A stretch of DNA of 64,000 bases from Blautia sp900556555 (lineage in GTDB: Bacteria > Bacillota > Clostridia > Lachnospirales > Lachnospiraceae). Positions 1 through 7,402 of this stretch are shown here, in pieces. Under the pieces are notes generated by a model. That model saw only the letters and a program-made list of their open reading frames with translations, was not told the origin of the DNA and ran no database searches. The position numbers were made by a program, and so were the translations under genes. The DNA is taken from the NCBI GenBank assembly GCA_964250615.1, contig CAXUGM010000003.1. One strand, 5' to 3'. Within the stretch, counting starts at the first letter, position 1. Every line of letters starts with the position of its first letter.

Positions 1-2
1 TA

Positions 3-125
3 AATTCCATCTTTGAAGTGTGGATTTTTGCAGGATTAAATTCTACAGAGGGGTGGAATTTAACTTTGCAAGTGGGTTTTGACGGGAACGTGAGAGAAAA
101 ATTAAGAAGTATTATTGAAAAGTAG
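3..125 (+). CDS. 3' end of an upstream gene (partial, unidentified)
   Basis: One frame is open from the window edge to a TAG at 123-125, about 40 codons, ending in EKLRSIIEK. The composition looks like real coding sequence (a GWNLTLQVGF stretch followed by a charged helix). The start lies outside the window. I do not recognise the family. The promoter of the next operon overlaps this 3' end, so the two are probably separate transcription units. Confidence 0.5.
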   Translation, partial: NSIFEVWIFAGLNSTEGWNLTLQVGFDGNVREKLRSIIEK

Positions 126-143
126 AATAGAAAATGTTATATT
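115..143 (+). promoter_or_regulatory. Predicted sigma-A promoter of the first surface-polymer operon
   Basis: The -35 box TTGAAA (115-120) and the -10 box TATATT (138-143) are 17 bp apart. A TG one base upstream of the -10 makes it an extended -10. It leaves a leader of about 80 nt before the ATG at 230, where GGAGGAAG is the ribosome site. It is the only good promoter I see before the terminator at 11320. Confidence 0.6.
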
Positions 144-229
144 GAAAGTTATGAGAATTTAAAAAAATTGTAAAAAACAAGCAATATTTTGAACAGCATA
201 AAACCCAAAGGAAAGAACGGAGGAAGAAA

Positions 230-2044
230 ATGCAGGCCATTATTTTAGCAGCCGGTATGGGAAAAAGATTAAAAGAACTGACAAGCAATGCAACAAAATG
301 TATGGTGGAAGTAAATGGTGTCACTATGATAGAGAGAATGCTTTCACAGCTTGATCAACTAAAACTGAACCGCATAGTAGTTGTAGTGGGATATGAAGGT
401 GAAAAATTAATGAAATATATTGATACCTTGAAAATTCATACTCCGATTGTTTATGTGAATAATGAAATTTATTACAAAACAAATAACATTTATTCATTAT
501 TTATGGCAAAGGATTATCTTGTGGAAGATGATACGCTGCTGTTAGAGTCAGATTTGATTTTTGAAGATGCAGTTCTGAAACGTCTGTTGGATAATCCTTA
601 TCCGAGCCTGGCTTTGGTAGCAAAGTTTGAGAGCTGGATGGATGGTACGGTAGTGACTCTGGATGAAGAAGATAATATAAAGAATTTTCTCGGAAAGAAA
701 GATTTTGTTTTTGAAGATATACCTAAATATTATAAAACTGTCAATATTTATAAATTTAGTAAAAGTTTTTCAAATAGCCATTATGTTCCGTTTTTAGAGG
801 CATATAGCAAGGCTTTAGGTAATAACGAGTATTATGAACAGGTTTTAAAAGTGATTACTCTTTTAGATAAACCTGAAATTAAGGCAGAACGTTTGGGTCA
901 CGAGGCATGGTATGAAATAGACGATGTTCAGGATTTGAATATTGCAGAATCGATTTTTGCAAAGAAAGAAGAGAAGCTGGATAAGTTTAACCAGAGATTT
1001 GGAGGGTATTGGCGGTATCCGGAAATGCTGGATTTTTGTTATCTGGTGAATCCGTTTTATCCGAATCAGAAATTAATGGATGAGATTAAAGCTAATTTTG
1101 AAAGATTGTTAGGTGATTATCCTTCAGGTATGAATGTTAATAGTCTTCTCGCTGCGAAATATTATGGATTGCATAAGGAGCAGGTATGTGTAGGAAATGG
1201 TGCGGCAGAGTTAATCAAAGCTCTTATGGAACATTTTAAAGGAAAGACTGGAATTATCTATCCGGCATTTGAGGAATATCCACATCGGAAAAAAGAAGAG
1301 GACATTGTACCATACTTTGCACAAAAATCAGGATTCCGTTATACTGCAGATGATTTAATGAAGTATTATGAAGGGAAAGAAATCGAAACACTCGTTCTTG
1401 TGAATCCAGACAATCCTTCCGGCAATTATATTGAAAAACAGGATGTGTTAAGGCTTGCTGATTGGGCACGAGAGAAAAAAATCACGTTGATTATAGATGA
1501 ATCTTTTGTGGATTTTGCTCAGTCCGAGGAACCTGCCACCTTATTGGAAGAAGAAATTATTCAGAATTATCCGGAGCTAATCATCGTGAAGAGTATTTCA
1601 AAGTCCTTTGGAGTACCTGGACTTAGACTTGGACTTTTGGTTTCCGGACAGGAAAATTTAATAGAAAACTTGAAAAAAGATGTAGCAATCTGGAATATTA
1701 ATTCTTTTGCAGAATTTTTCATGCAGATTTTTGAAAAGTACAAATCCAATTATGAAGAAGCTATGGAAAAGTTTAAACAAGTACGGATGGATTATGTGAA
1801 AAAACTTGAGAATGTGGAGAAACTGGAAGTGTTTCCATCACAGGCTAATTATGTGATGTGCCGCCTTACAGGTCAGATGACCAGTAGAGAACTGGCAGAG
1901 ACCCTGTTGGATAAATATAATATTCTTATCAAAGACTTATCTACAAAAACAGGTTTTGATGGAAAATCTTATATACGTCTGGCTGTGAGACGACCAGAGG
2001 AAAATCAGAAGCTAATTCATGCGTTAAAAGAGGAATTGAGATGA
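230..2044 (+). CDS. Bifunctional nucleotidyltransferase / CobD-HisC-like PLP enzyme
   Basis: This is a two-domain fusion of 604 residues. Residues 1 to about 250 are a sugar-phosphate or phosphocholine nucleotidyltransferase domain of LicC type, with the signature LAAGMGKRL at 6-14 and K23. Residues from about 255 to the end are a fold-type I PLP enzyme of the HisC/CobD branch: NPDNPSG at 392-398, D423 in IIDES, the likely PLP lysine K458 in SISKSFGVPGLRLG, and a WNINS motif reminiscent of CobD. Neither domain is truncated. The gene overlaps licD by 4 bp. I infer that the C-terminal domain makes an amino-alcohol phosphate (for example phosphoethanolamine from phosphoserine, as CobD relatives can) or transaminates a phosphorylated substrate, and that the N-terminal domain activates it with CTP for LicD. 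The substrate is unknown. An aminophosphonate (PntC-like) role is possible, but as I recall the transaminase in those fusions is class V. Confidence 0.8.
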   Translation: MQAIILAAGMGKRLKELTSNATKCMVEVNGVTMIERMLSQLDQLKLNRIVVVVGYEGEKLMKYIDTLKIHTPIVYVNNEIYYKTNNIYSLFMAKDYLVEDDTLLLESDLIFEDAVLKRLLDNPYPSLALVAKFESWMDGTVVTLDEEDNIKNFLGKKDFVFEDIPKYYKTVNIYKFSKSFSNSHYVPFLEAYSKALGNNEYYEQVLKVITLLDKPEIKAERLGHEAWYEIDDVQDLNIAESIFAKKEEKLDKFNQRFGGYWRYPEMLDFCYLVNPFYPNQKLMDEIKANFERLLGDYPSGMNVNSLLAAKYYGLHKEQVCVGNGAAELIKALMEHFKGKTGIIYPAFEEYPHRKKEEDIVPYFAQKSGFRYTADDLMKYYEGKEIETLVLVNPDNPSGNYIEKQDVLRLADWAREKKITLIIDESFVDFAQSEEPATLLEEEIIQNYPELIIVKSISKSFGVPGLRLGLLVSGQENLIENLKKDVAIWNINSFAEFFMQIFEKYKSNYEEAMEKFKQVRMDYVKKLENVEKLEVFPSQANYVMCRLTGQMTSRELAETLLDKYNILIKDLSTKTGFDGKSYIRLAVRRPEENQKLIHALKEELR

Positions 2045-2946
2045 GGAACCGGCAAAACATGGGAAAAGTAAATGTGACAAAGCCATATGAACCAGAAACA
2101 CTGGAACGCCTGCATAAGGTTCATGTAGAGATGCTAAAGGATTTTCAGCAGGTTTGCAAAAAGCATAATTTACAATATTTTGCTGTGTATGGAACAGCAA
2201 TCGGGGCAGTGAGGCATCAGGGATTTATTCCATGGGATGATGACATTGATGTGGGAATGCTCAGAGATGATTTTGAAAAATTTATGACAATTGCAGAAGA
2301 AGAATTGGGGGAACACTATCGGGTGATGTCTCCTGCAAAAACAAAACAAAGTGCAGGAAGTGTGGTAAAACTTCAGAGAAAGGGAACTCTTTTTGTCTCA
2401 AATCTCACAAAAGATTTTGGATATGAACAGTGTATCTTTCTGGATATTTTTCCTTTTGATTTTGTAGCACCTACAGAAAAATTAAGAAAACGGCAGTTGT
2501 TTAAAACCACATATTTGGACAGGCTGATTTATCTATGCGGAACAGCATATCCTTTAATTCCTTTGAATGGGATTATGGGAAAAGCAGCTTCAGGAATTTG
2601 CTGGATGGTACATTATGTCTTAAAAATCTTTCATGTATCCCCCAGATTTTTATATCAATGTTTTGAAAAAGAATCGGTAAAATATAACATGCAGAAGGGG
2701 GAAATGGTTACTTGCTTTGGCCAGCCGACTGCTTTGAAAAAAATGTTCCGGTATCAGGATATGTTTCCATTGGAAGAGGTTCCTTTTGAAGATGGAACCA
2801 TTCATATCCTTCATAATAATGATGAGGCTCTGAGAAAAGTATATGGAGATTATATGCAGATTCCTCCAGTTGACAAGCAAGTGAACCATTGTCCGTATAT
2901 TTTGCAGTTCGAAGGAGAAGAGCCTGTTATAAATGGTAAGAAATAG
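2041..2946 (+). CDS. LicD family phosphotransferase
   Basis: LicD-family proteins transfer a phospho-group, classically phosphocholine from CDP-choline, to a sugar of a cell-surface glycan. The family signature GTAIGAVRHQGFIPWDDDID is at residues 51-70 and carries the acidic metal-binding cluster. The length of 301 residues is normal. There is no signal peptide or clear membrane span, so the protein probably acts on lipid-linked precursors at the inner membrane face. The ATGA overlap with the upstream fusion suggests translational coupling, and the fusion could supply its nucleotide-activated donor. No choline kinase, choline transporter or tarIJ gene is seen nearby, so phosphocholine is not the obvious donor group. 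Confidence 0.88.
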   Translation: MRNRQNMGKVNVTKPYEPETLERLHKVHVEMLKDFQQVCKKHNLQYFAVYGTAIGAVRHQGFIPWDDDIDVGMLRDDFEKFMTIAEEELGEHYRVMSPAKTKQSAGSVVKLQRKGTLFVSNLTKDFGYEQCIFLDIFPFDFVAPTEKLRKRQLFKTTYLDRLIYLCGTAYPLIPLNGIMGKAASGICWMVHYVLKIFHVSPRFLYQCFEKESVKYNMQKGEMVTCFGQPTALKKMFRYQDMFPLEEVPFEDGTIHILHNNDEALRKVYGDYMQIPPVDKQVNHCPYILQFEGEEPVINGKK

Positions 2947-2961
2947 GGAGGAGACTGGACT

Positions 2962-3909
2962 TTGAAGATTATTGCACATAGAGATATTATGGAAATGCAG
3001 ATATCTCCCAGCCAATGTTTTGACTGGGTAGATTATATATTAAAAAATAAGCACAGCATGAAACTTCCCCCAAAAATCAGTATGAAAATGGAAGGTGAGA
3101 TTTTTTATAATACAATGCCTTCTATATTGCCAAAAGAAGGCATTGCCGGAGTGAAGGTAGTGAGCAGATATCCTAGCCGGATGCCGGCATTGGACAGCCA
3201 GATTCTTTTATACAATCTGGACACAGGGGAACAAAAAGCAGTTCTTGATGGGAATTTTATCACCACAATGCGGACAGGTGCGGTGGCAGTACATGCGATT
3301 CAATTGTTGGCAGTGAAGAATTTTCAGGAAATCGGTGTGATAGGTGTAGGTAACACTATGAGAGCAGCAATGAAAGTGCTCCTCACACGGTATCCGGATA
3401 AAAAAATGAGGATTAAAATAAAGAAATATAAAAATCAACATTTGGATTTTACCGAAGCGTTTTCCGGATATTCTAATGTAGAATTTGTTGTGTGTGAAGA
3501 CTATAAAGAAGTGATTGATGGAAGTGATGTGATTCTTTCAGCCGTCACTTACGCAGAAGAAGACTTTTGTGAGAATAAATATTTCAAAGAAGGTTGTCTG
3601 GTAGTTCCGATTCATACAAGAGGTTTTACAAACTGTGATCTGTTTTTTGATAAAGTTTTTGCAGATGATAGAGGTCATGTACAGAATTTTAAGTATTTCA
3701 ACAAATTCAAAAGTTTTGCAGAGATTTCAGACGTTCTGGAAGGAACTGCAAAAGGGCGTGAAAATGATAAAGAACGGATTCTGGCATACAATATCGGGAT
3801 ATCACTTCATGATATTTATTTTGCAGAACAGATTTATCAATTAGCCAAGATGCAGGGCAAAGGAACAGAATGTAGTCTGGAAGCACCAAAAGATAAGTTT
3901 TGGATTTGA
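2962..3909 (+). CDS. Ornithine cyclodeaminase / mu-crystallin family protein
   Basis: This NAD(P)-dependent enzyme family acts on amino or imino acids (ornithine cyclodeaminase, alanine dehydrogenase, ketimine reductases, SbnB). Visible features are the substrate-site lysine K65 in GVKVVSRYP, the RTGA motif at 104-107, and a Rossmann GVGN at 128-131. Length is 315 residues. The start is TTG at 2962, preceded by GGGAGGAG at good spacing. Its place in a polymer operon suggests that it helps make or modify an amino-acid-derived substituent rather than serving arginine or proline metabolism. The exact substrate cannot be told from the sequence. Confidence 0.75.
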   Translation: MKIIAHRDIMEMQISPSQCFDWVDYILKNKHSMKLPPKISMKMEGEIFYNTMPSILPKEGIAGVKVVSRYPSRMPALDSQILLYNLDTGEQKAVLDGNFITTMRTGAVAVHAIQLLAVKNFQEIGVIGVGNTMRAAMKVLLTRYPDKKMRIKIKKYKNQHLDFTEAFSGYSNVEFVVCEDYKEVIDGSDVILSAVTYAEEDFCENKYFKEGCLVVPIHTRGFTNCDLFFDKVFADDRGHVQNFKYFNKFKSFAEISDVLEGTAKGRENDKERILAYNIGISLHDIYFAEQIYQLAKMQGKGTECSLEAPKDKFWI

Positions 3910-3926
3910 AATCAGGAGTGAAACGT

Positions 3927-5198
3927 ATGATAAGAAAGTTATTTATGCCAGATACACATAGCATGAAACAGACTTATATATGGACCATTCTGGCCAGCTT
4001 GATTTATGCCGGAAGTTCTTTTTTGATGCAAATGGTGACATCAAAATTTGTTGGAATAGAGCAGGCAGGTGTGCTGTCTTTGGCATTAACAGTTGGAAAC
4101 CAGTTGATGACTATTGGATTCTTTAATATCAGGGCATTCCAGATATCCGATGTTACAGAAAAATATAAATTTAGCGATTACTGTGTTTTTAGAGTTTTTA
4201 CCGTAGGTGCCATGCTCCTGGCAGGAGTTATCTGGGTTGCACAAGGGGCTTATACAAATGAAAAAACAGCGGCTATCGCAATGCTGGTTCTCTTTAGGGG
4301 AGCTGAAGCAGTTTCTGATCTGTTAGAAGGAAGATACCAGCAAAAAGGCAGATACGATGTGGCATGCAGAGGTGTGTTTGCAAAGGATTGTGCGAGCCTG
4401 GCAGTATTTTTGATAGTGCTTTTTCTTACCAAAAATCTGATTTTATCCTTAACAGCGCTTGCTGTGGTTTATGTTGCTGCTATTCTTTTTATTGACAGCC
4501 ATATTATAGGGGCTTTTGGCGGTATATCTTTTTCTTCCACCTGGCAAAGACAGAAAGGGCTGATTTTAGAGGGACTGCCGTTGTTTATTAATGCGTTTTT
4601 AAATGCGTATATTATTAATGCTTCGAAATATGCACTGGAAAACTTTTATGGTTCTGAGATGATGGGGCTTTTCTCACCCCTTTATATGATGGCATTTGTA
4701 GTGAACATGTTTGCTGCTTTTGTATTAAAACCAATAGTTTCTGTTTTAGCTGAGAAATATGTAAAGAGGGATATAAAAGGTTTCCTGGCATTGATTTTAA
4801 GACAGCTCCTTGTGATTGGTATTGTGACATTAGGATGCATCATAGGTGCATCTTTTCTGGGGATTCCTGTACTGAATTTGCTGTATGGTGTAGATTTATC
4901 AGAGTATAAAGCAGCGTTATACCTGATTCTCATCAGCGGAGGTTTTACAGCATTATATCAGCTTTTGCAATATGGAATTATTATTATGAGACATCAATAC
5001 AGTACGTTTGTGTGCTGTGGAATTACAGCCATCATTACATATTTTATCACTCCGTTTCTCACAAAGAAATATGCAATTATGGGTGCAGCTGCCAGCTATA
5101 GTATATCGATAGGAGTTATGTCAGTTTTATTTTTAGTATTTTTTGTTTACTACCTGATTCGTGATAAAAAGAAACAAAGTGAGGAAAAACATGAGTAG
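3927..5198 (+). CDS. Polysaccharide flippase (Wzx/MATE-like membrane protein)
   Basis: The protein has about a dozen hydrophobic segments with short charged loops and reads like a polysaccharide-transport (MOP superfamily) flippase of 423 residues. It probably moves undecaprenyl-linked oligosaccharide units across the membrane. I chose ATG 3927 because AGGAG lies 8 nt upstream; the frame also reads open from a TTG at 3900, inside the end of the previous gene, but without a ribosome site. The last 8 bp overlap the following glycosyltransferase gene. The second polymer locus in this window uses an ABC exporter instead. Confidence 0.8.
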   Translation: MIRKLFMPDTHSMKQTYIWTILASLIYAGSSFLMQMVTSKFVGIEQAGVLSLALTVGNQLMTIGFFNIRAFQISDVTEKYKFSDYCVFRVFTVGAMLLAGVIWVAQGAYTNEKTAAIAMLVLFRGAEAVSDLLEGRYQQKGRYDVACRGVFAKDCASLAVFLIVLFLTKNLILSLTALAVVYVAAILFIDSHIIGAFGGISFSSTWQRQKGLILEGLPLFINAFLNAYIINASKYALENFYGSEMMGLFSPLYMMAFVVNMFAAFVLKPIVSVLAEKYVKRDIKGFLALILRQLLVIGIVTLGCIIGASFLGIPVLNLLYGVDLSEYKAALYLILISGGFTALYQLLQYGIIIMRHQYSTFVCCGITAIITYFITPFLTKKYAIMGAAASYSISIGVMSVLFLVFFVYYLIRDKKKQSEEKHE

Positions 5199-6345
5199 AA
5201 TCTGTATTTTTGCCTCTCATTATTTTCCCTATTTAGGAGGGATTGAGAGATATACGTATAACCTTTCCAAAGCGTTAATGGCATTAGGAGATGAGGTGCT
5301 GATCGTTACATCCAATGATGTAAAAGAAAAAGAATTTGAGATTATGGATGGAATTGGTGTGCTGAGACTTCCATGTTTTAATGTTATGGGAGGACGGTAC
5401 CCTGTGACAAAATGGAACAGTGATTTTAGAAAATTATATAAAAAATTGCAGGATAAGGAATTTGATCTTGTTCTGATTAATGCAAGGTTTTATCCTCACA
5501 CCTTACTGGGGGCATGGTTCGCCAGAAAGAAGCAGATAAGATGCATTATTTTGGACCATGGTACCAGTCATATGACGATAGGAAAAAGAATTCCTGATAT
5601 GGCATTTGCTGCGGTGGAACATGCGATTACCTACGGAGATAAGCTTTTGTGCAAAGAATATTTTGGTGTGTCTAAGGCATGCTGTAAATGGCTGGAGCAC
5701 TTTCATATTAAGGCAGAAGGTGTTTTGTATAATGCAGTCGATGCAAAGAAAATAGCCGGTATCGCAGAGCATCCAAAAGAGAATTTTAGAGAAAAATGTG
5801 GAATAGATGAAGATACAGCTGCCATTGTATATACAGGACGTCTTATTAAAGAAAAAGGAATTTTTAAATTAATCCAGGCTGTGGAAGATATAAACTCTTC
5901 TTACAAAGTATGCCTTTTTATTGCAGGAGACGGAGAAGAGATGGAAGCGGTAAAAAAACTGGAAAGCGACAGGGTCAAACCTCTTGGAAGACTGGAATTG
6001 GAACAGATTGCCTCTCTTTTAGGACAGGCACAGATTTACTGTCTTCCGACAGAATATCCGGAAGGCTTTCCTACATCTGTTCTTGAAGCAGCAGCAGCAG
6101 GCTGCTATGTGATTACTACTAATCGTGGCGGATCGGGAGAATTGATTCTCGATGAAACCTATGGAAGTATATTGGAAACTGTTACATCAGAATGCCTGAA
6201 AGAGGAATTAGAGAGGGTGTTAAGGAATAGTGGGCATAGCCAGGAGGCCGCAAAAAAGGCACAGAAAAGAGTGCAGGAATTGTTCACCTGGGAAAAAACA
6301 GCAGAAAAAGTTCACGGACTTGCGGAAAGAGGAAATAGAAAATGA
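5191..6345 (+). CDS. Glycosyltransferase family 4
   Basis: This is a GT-B retaining glycosyltransferase of 384 residues. The N-terminal half has the acceptor-side GGIERYTYNLSKAL motif. The C-terminal half has the donor-side GRLIKEKGIFKLI strand and the sugar-nucleotide motif EGFPTSVLEAAAAG. The true start is ATG 5191, with GAGG just upstream; a GTG at 5161 is in frame but lies inside the flippase gene. It probably adds one sugar to the repeat unit exported by the preceding flippase. Donor and linkage cannot be predicted. Confidence 0.88.
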   Translation: MSRICIFASHYFPYLGGIERYTYNLSKALMALGDEVLIVTSNDVKEKEFEIMDGIGVLRLPCFNVMGGRYPVTKWNSDFRKLYKKLQDKEFDLVLINARFYPHTLLGAWFARKKQIRCIILDHGTSHMTIGKRIPDMAFAAVEHAITYGDKLLCKEYFGVSKACCKWLEHFHIKAEGVLYNAVDAKKIAGIAEHPKENFREKCGIDEDTAAIVYTGRLIKEKGIFKLIQAVEDINSSYKVCLFIAGDGEEMEAVKKLESDRVKPLGRLELEQIASLLGQAQIYCLPTEYPEGFPTSVLEAAAAGCYVITTNRGGSGELILDETYGSILETVTSECLKEELERVLRNSGHSQEAAKKAQKRVQELFTWEKTAEKVHGLAERGNRK

Positions 6346-7046
6346 GTACAAAGAAATTAGTCATTATTCCTGCCTATAATGAAAGTGCATGTATTGAGAA
6401 AACTGTCCGGGATATCATAGAATATGCACCAGAATTTGATTATATTGTTGTGAATGATTGCTCAACAGATAATACAAGAGAAATATGTGAGAAAAATGGA
6501 TTTCATATGGTAAACCTGCCAGTAAACCTTGGAATCGGAGGGGCTGTTCAGACAGGATATTTATATGGAATCCGAAATGGTTATGATCTGGCAGTGCAGG
6601 TGGATGGAGATGGACAGCATGATCCGGCATTTTTAAATGTAATGGCAGAGCATCTGGAAAAAGAAAATATGGATATGGTGATTGGTTCACGTTTTATAGA
6701 AAAAAAGGGATTCCAATCTTCCAGCATCAGAAGAGTAGGAATCCGGTATTTCAGTATCCTGATTAAGATTCTTACGGGGGTCAGGATTACAGACCCAACT
6801 TCGGGTCTGCGTATGGTGAACCGGAAGGTAATGAAAGAATTTTCCTTAAATTATCCAAAGGATTATCCGGAACCTGAAAGTGTCGTGGCTATTTTGGAAA
6901 GAGGATGCAGAGTACAGGAGATTCCGGTGATTATGCGGGAACGTATGGGAGGGGTTTCCTCTATTTCCATGAAAAAATCTGTTTATTATATGGTGAAGGT
7001 GTCACTGGCTATTTTGTTTGAAAAAATCAGAGGAGGCAGGAGATGA
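6342..7046 (+). CDS. Glycosyltransferase family 2 (dolichyl-phosphate mannose synthase-like)
   Basis: This is a GT-A inverting enzyme of 234 residues, with an N-terminal nucleotide site (VIIPAYNESACIEKTV), the metal-binding DGDGQHDP motif and a SGLRMVNRK region. It resembles polyprenyl-phosphate hexose synthases (DPM1-like, without the C-terminal membrane domain). Such enzymes load a sugar onto undecaprenyl phosphate for use outside the membrane by multi-spanning GT-C proteins. That fits its translational coupling to a DUF2304 protein and, next, a large DUF2142 membrane protein. Confidence 0.88.
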   Translation: MSTKKLVIIPAYNESACIEKTVRDIIEYAPEFDYIVVNDCSTDNTREICEKNGFHMVNLPVNLGIGGAVQTGYLYGIRNGYDLAVQVDGDGQHDPAFLNVMAEHLEKENMDMVIGSRFIEKKGFQSSSIRRVGIRYFSILIKILTGVRITDPTSGLRMVNRKVMKEFSLNYPKDYPEPESVVAILERGCRVQEIPVIMRERMGGVSSISMKKSVYYMVKVSLAILFEKIRGGRR

Positions 7047-7402
7047 ATATACGGATTCAGATTATTATCGTGGCAGTTGCTCTTCTTGCCATTTTATACA
7101 TTATTTGTAAAATTAGAAATAAAGAAATAGAACTGCGGTACAGTTTACTGTGGCTGTTATTGGGTGTAGGAATTATTTTGTTTGCATGTTTTCCGGAAAT
7201 TACAAAGTGGCTGGCTCATGTTATGGGAATCAGCCAGCCTATTAATATGCTGTTTTTTGCAGGGTTTTGCTTTATGCTCCCGATTATTTTTTCACTTTCT
7301 GTTGCCGTGTCAAAGCTGTCGAATAAGGTGAAAAGATTAACGCAGGAGATTGCACTTTTGAGTGAAAAAGAGGGAATGAAGGATGAAAAAGAAGTGGGTT
7401 AA
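7043..7402 (+). CDS. DUF2304 small membrane protein
   Basis: This 119-residue protein has three hydrophobic helices (about residues 3-23, 33-53 and 66-90) and a charged C-terminal tail. Size, layout and position directly after a DPM1-like GT2 gene match DUF2304, whose members are commonly found in that context. The gene overlaps both neighbours. I infer a membrane partner of the upstream transferase; a catalytic role is not visible. Confidence 0.75.
   Translation: MNIRIQIIIVAVALLAILYIICKIRNKEIELRYSLLWLLLGVGIILFACFPEITKWLAHVMGISQPINMLFFAGFCFMLPIIFSLSVAVSKLSNKVKRLTQEIALLSEKEGMKDEKEVG

Noticed and set aside
230..2044. Reading gene 1 as a PntC-type aminophosphonate cytidylyltransferase-transaminase.
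   Set aside because: The PLP domain is HisC/CobD-like (class I/II) and no phosphonate genes (PepM, phosphonopyruvate decarboxylase) are visible. Kept only as an alternative because upstream sequence is missing.
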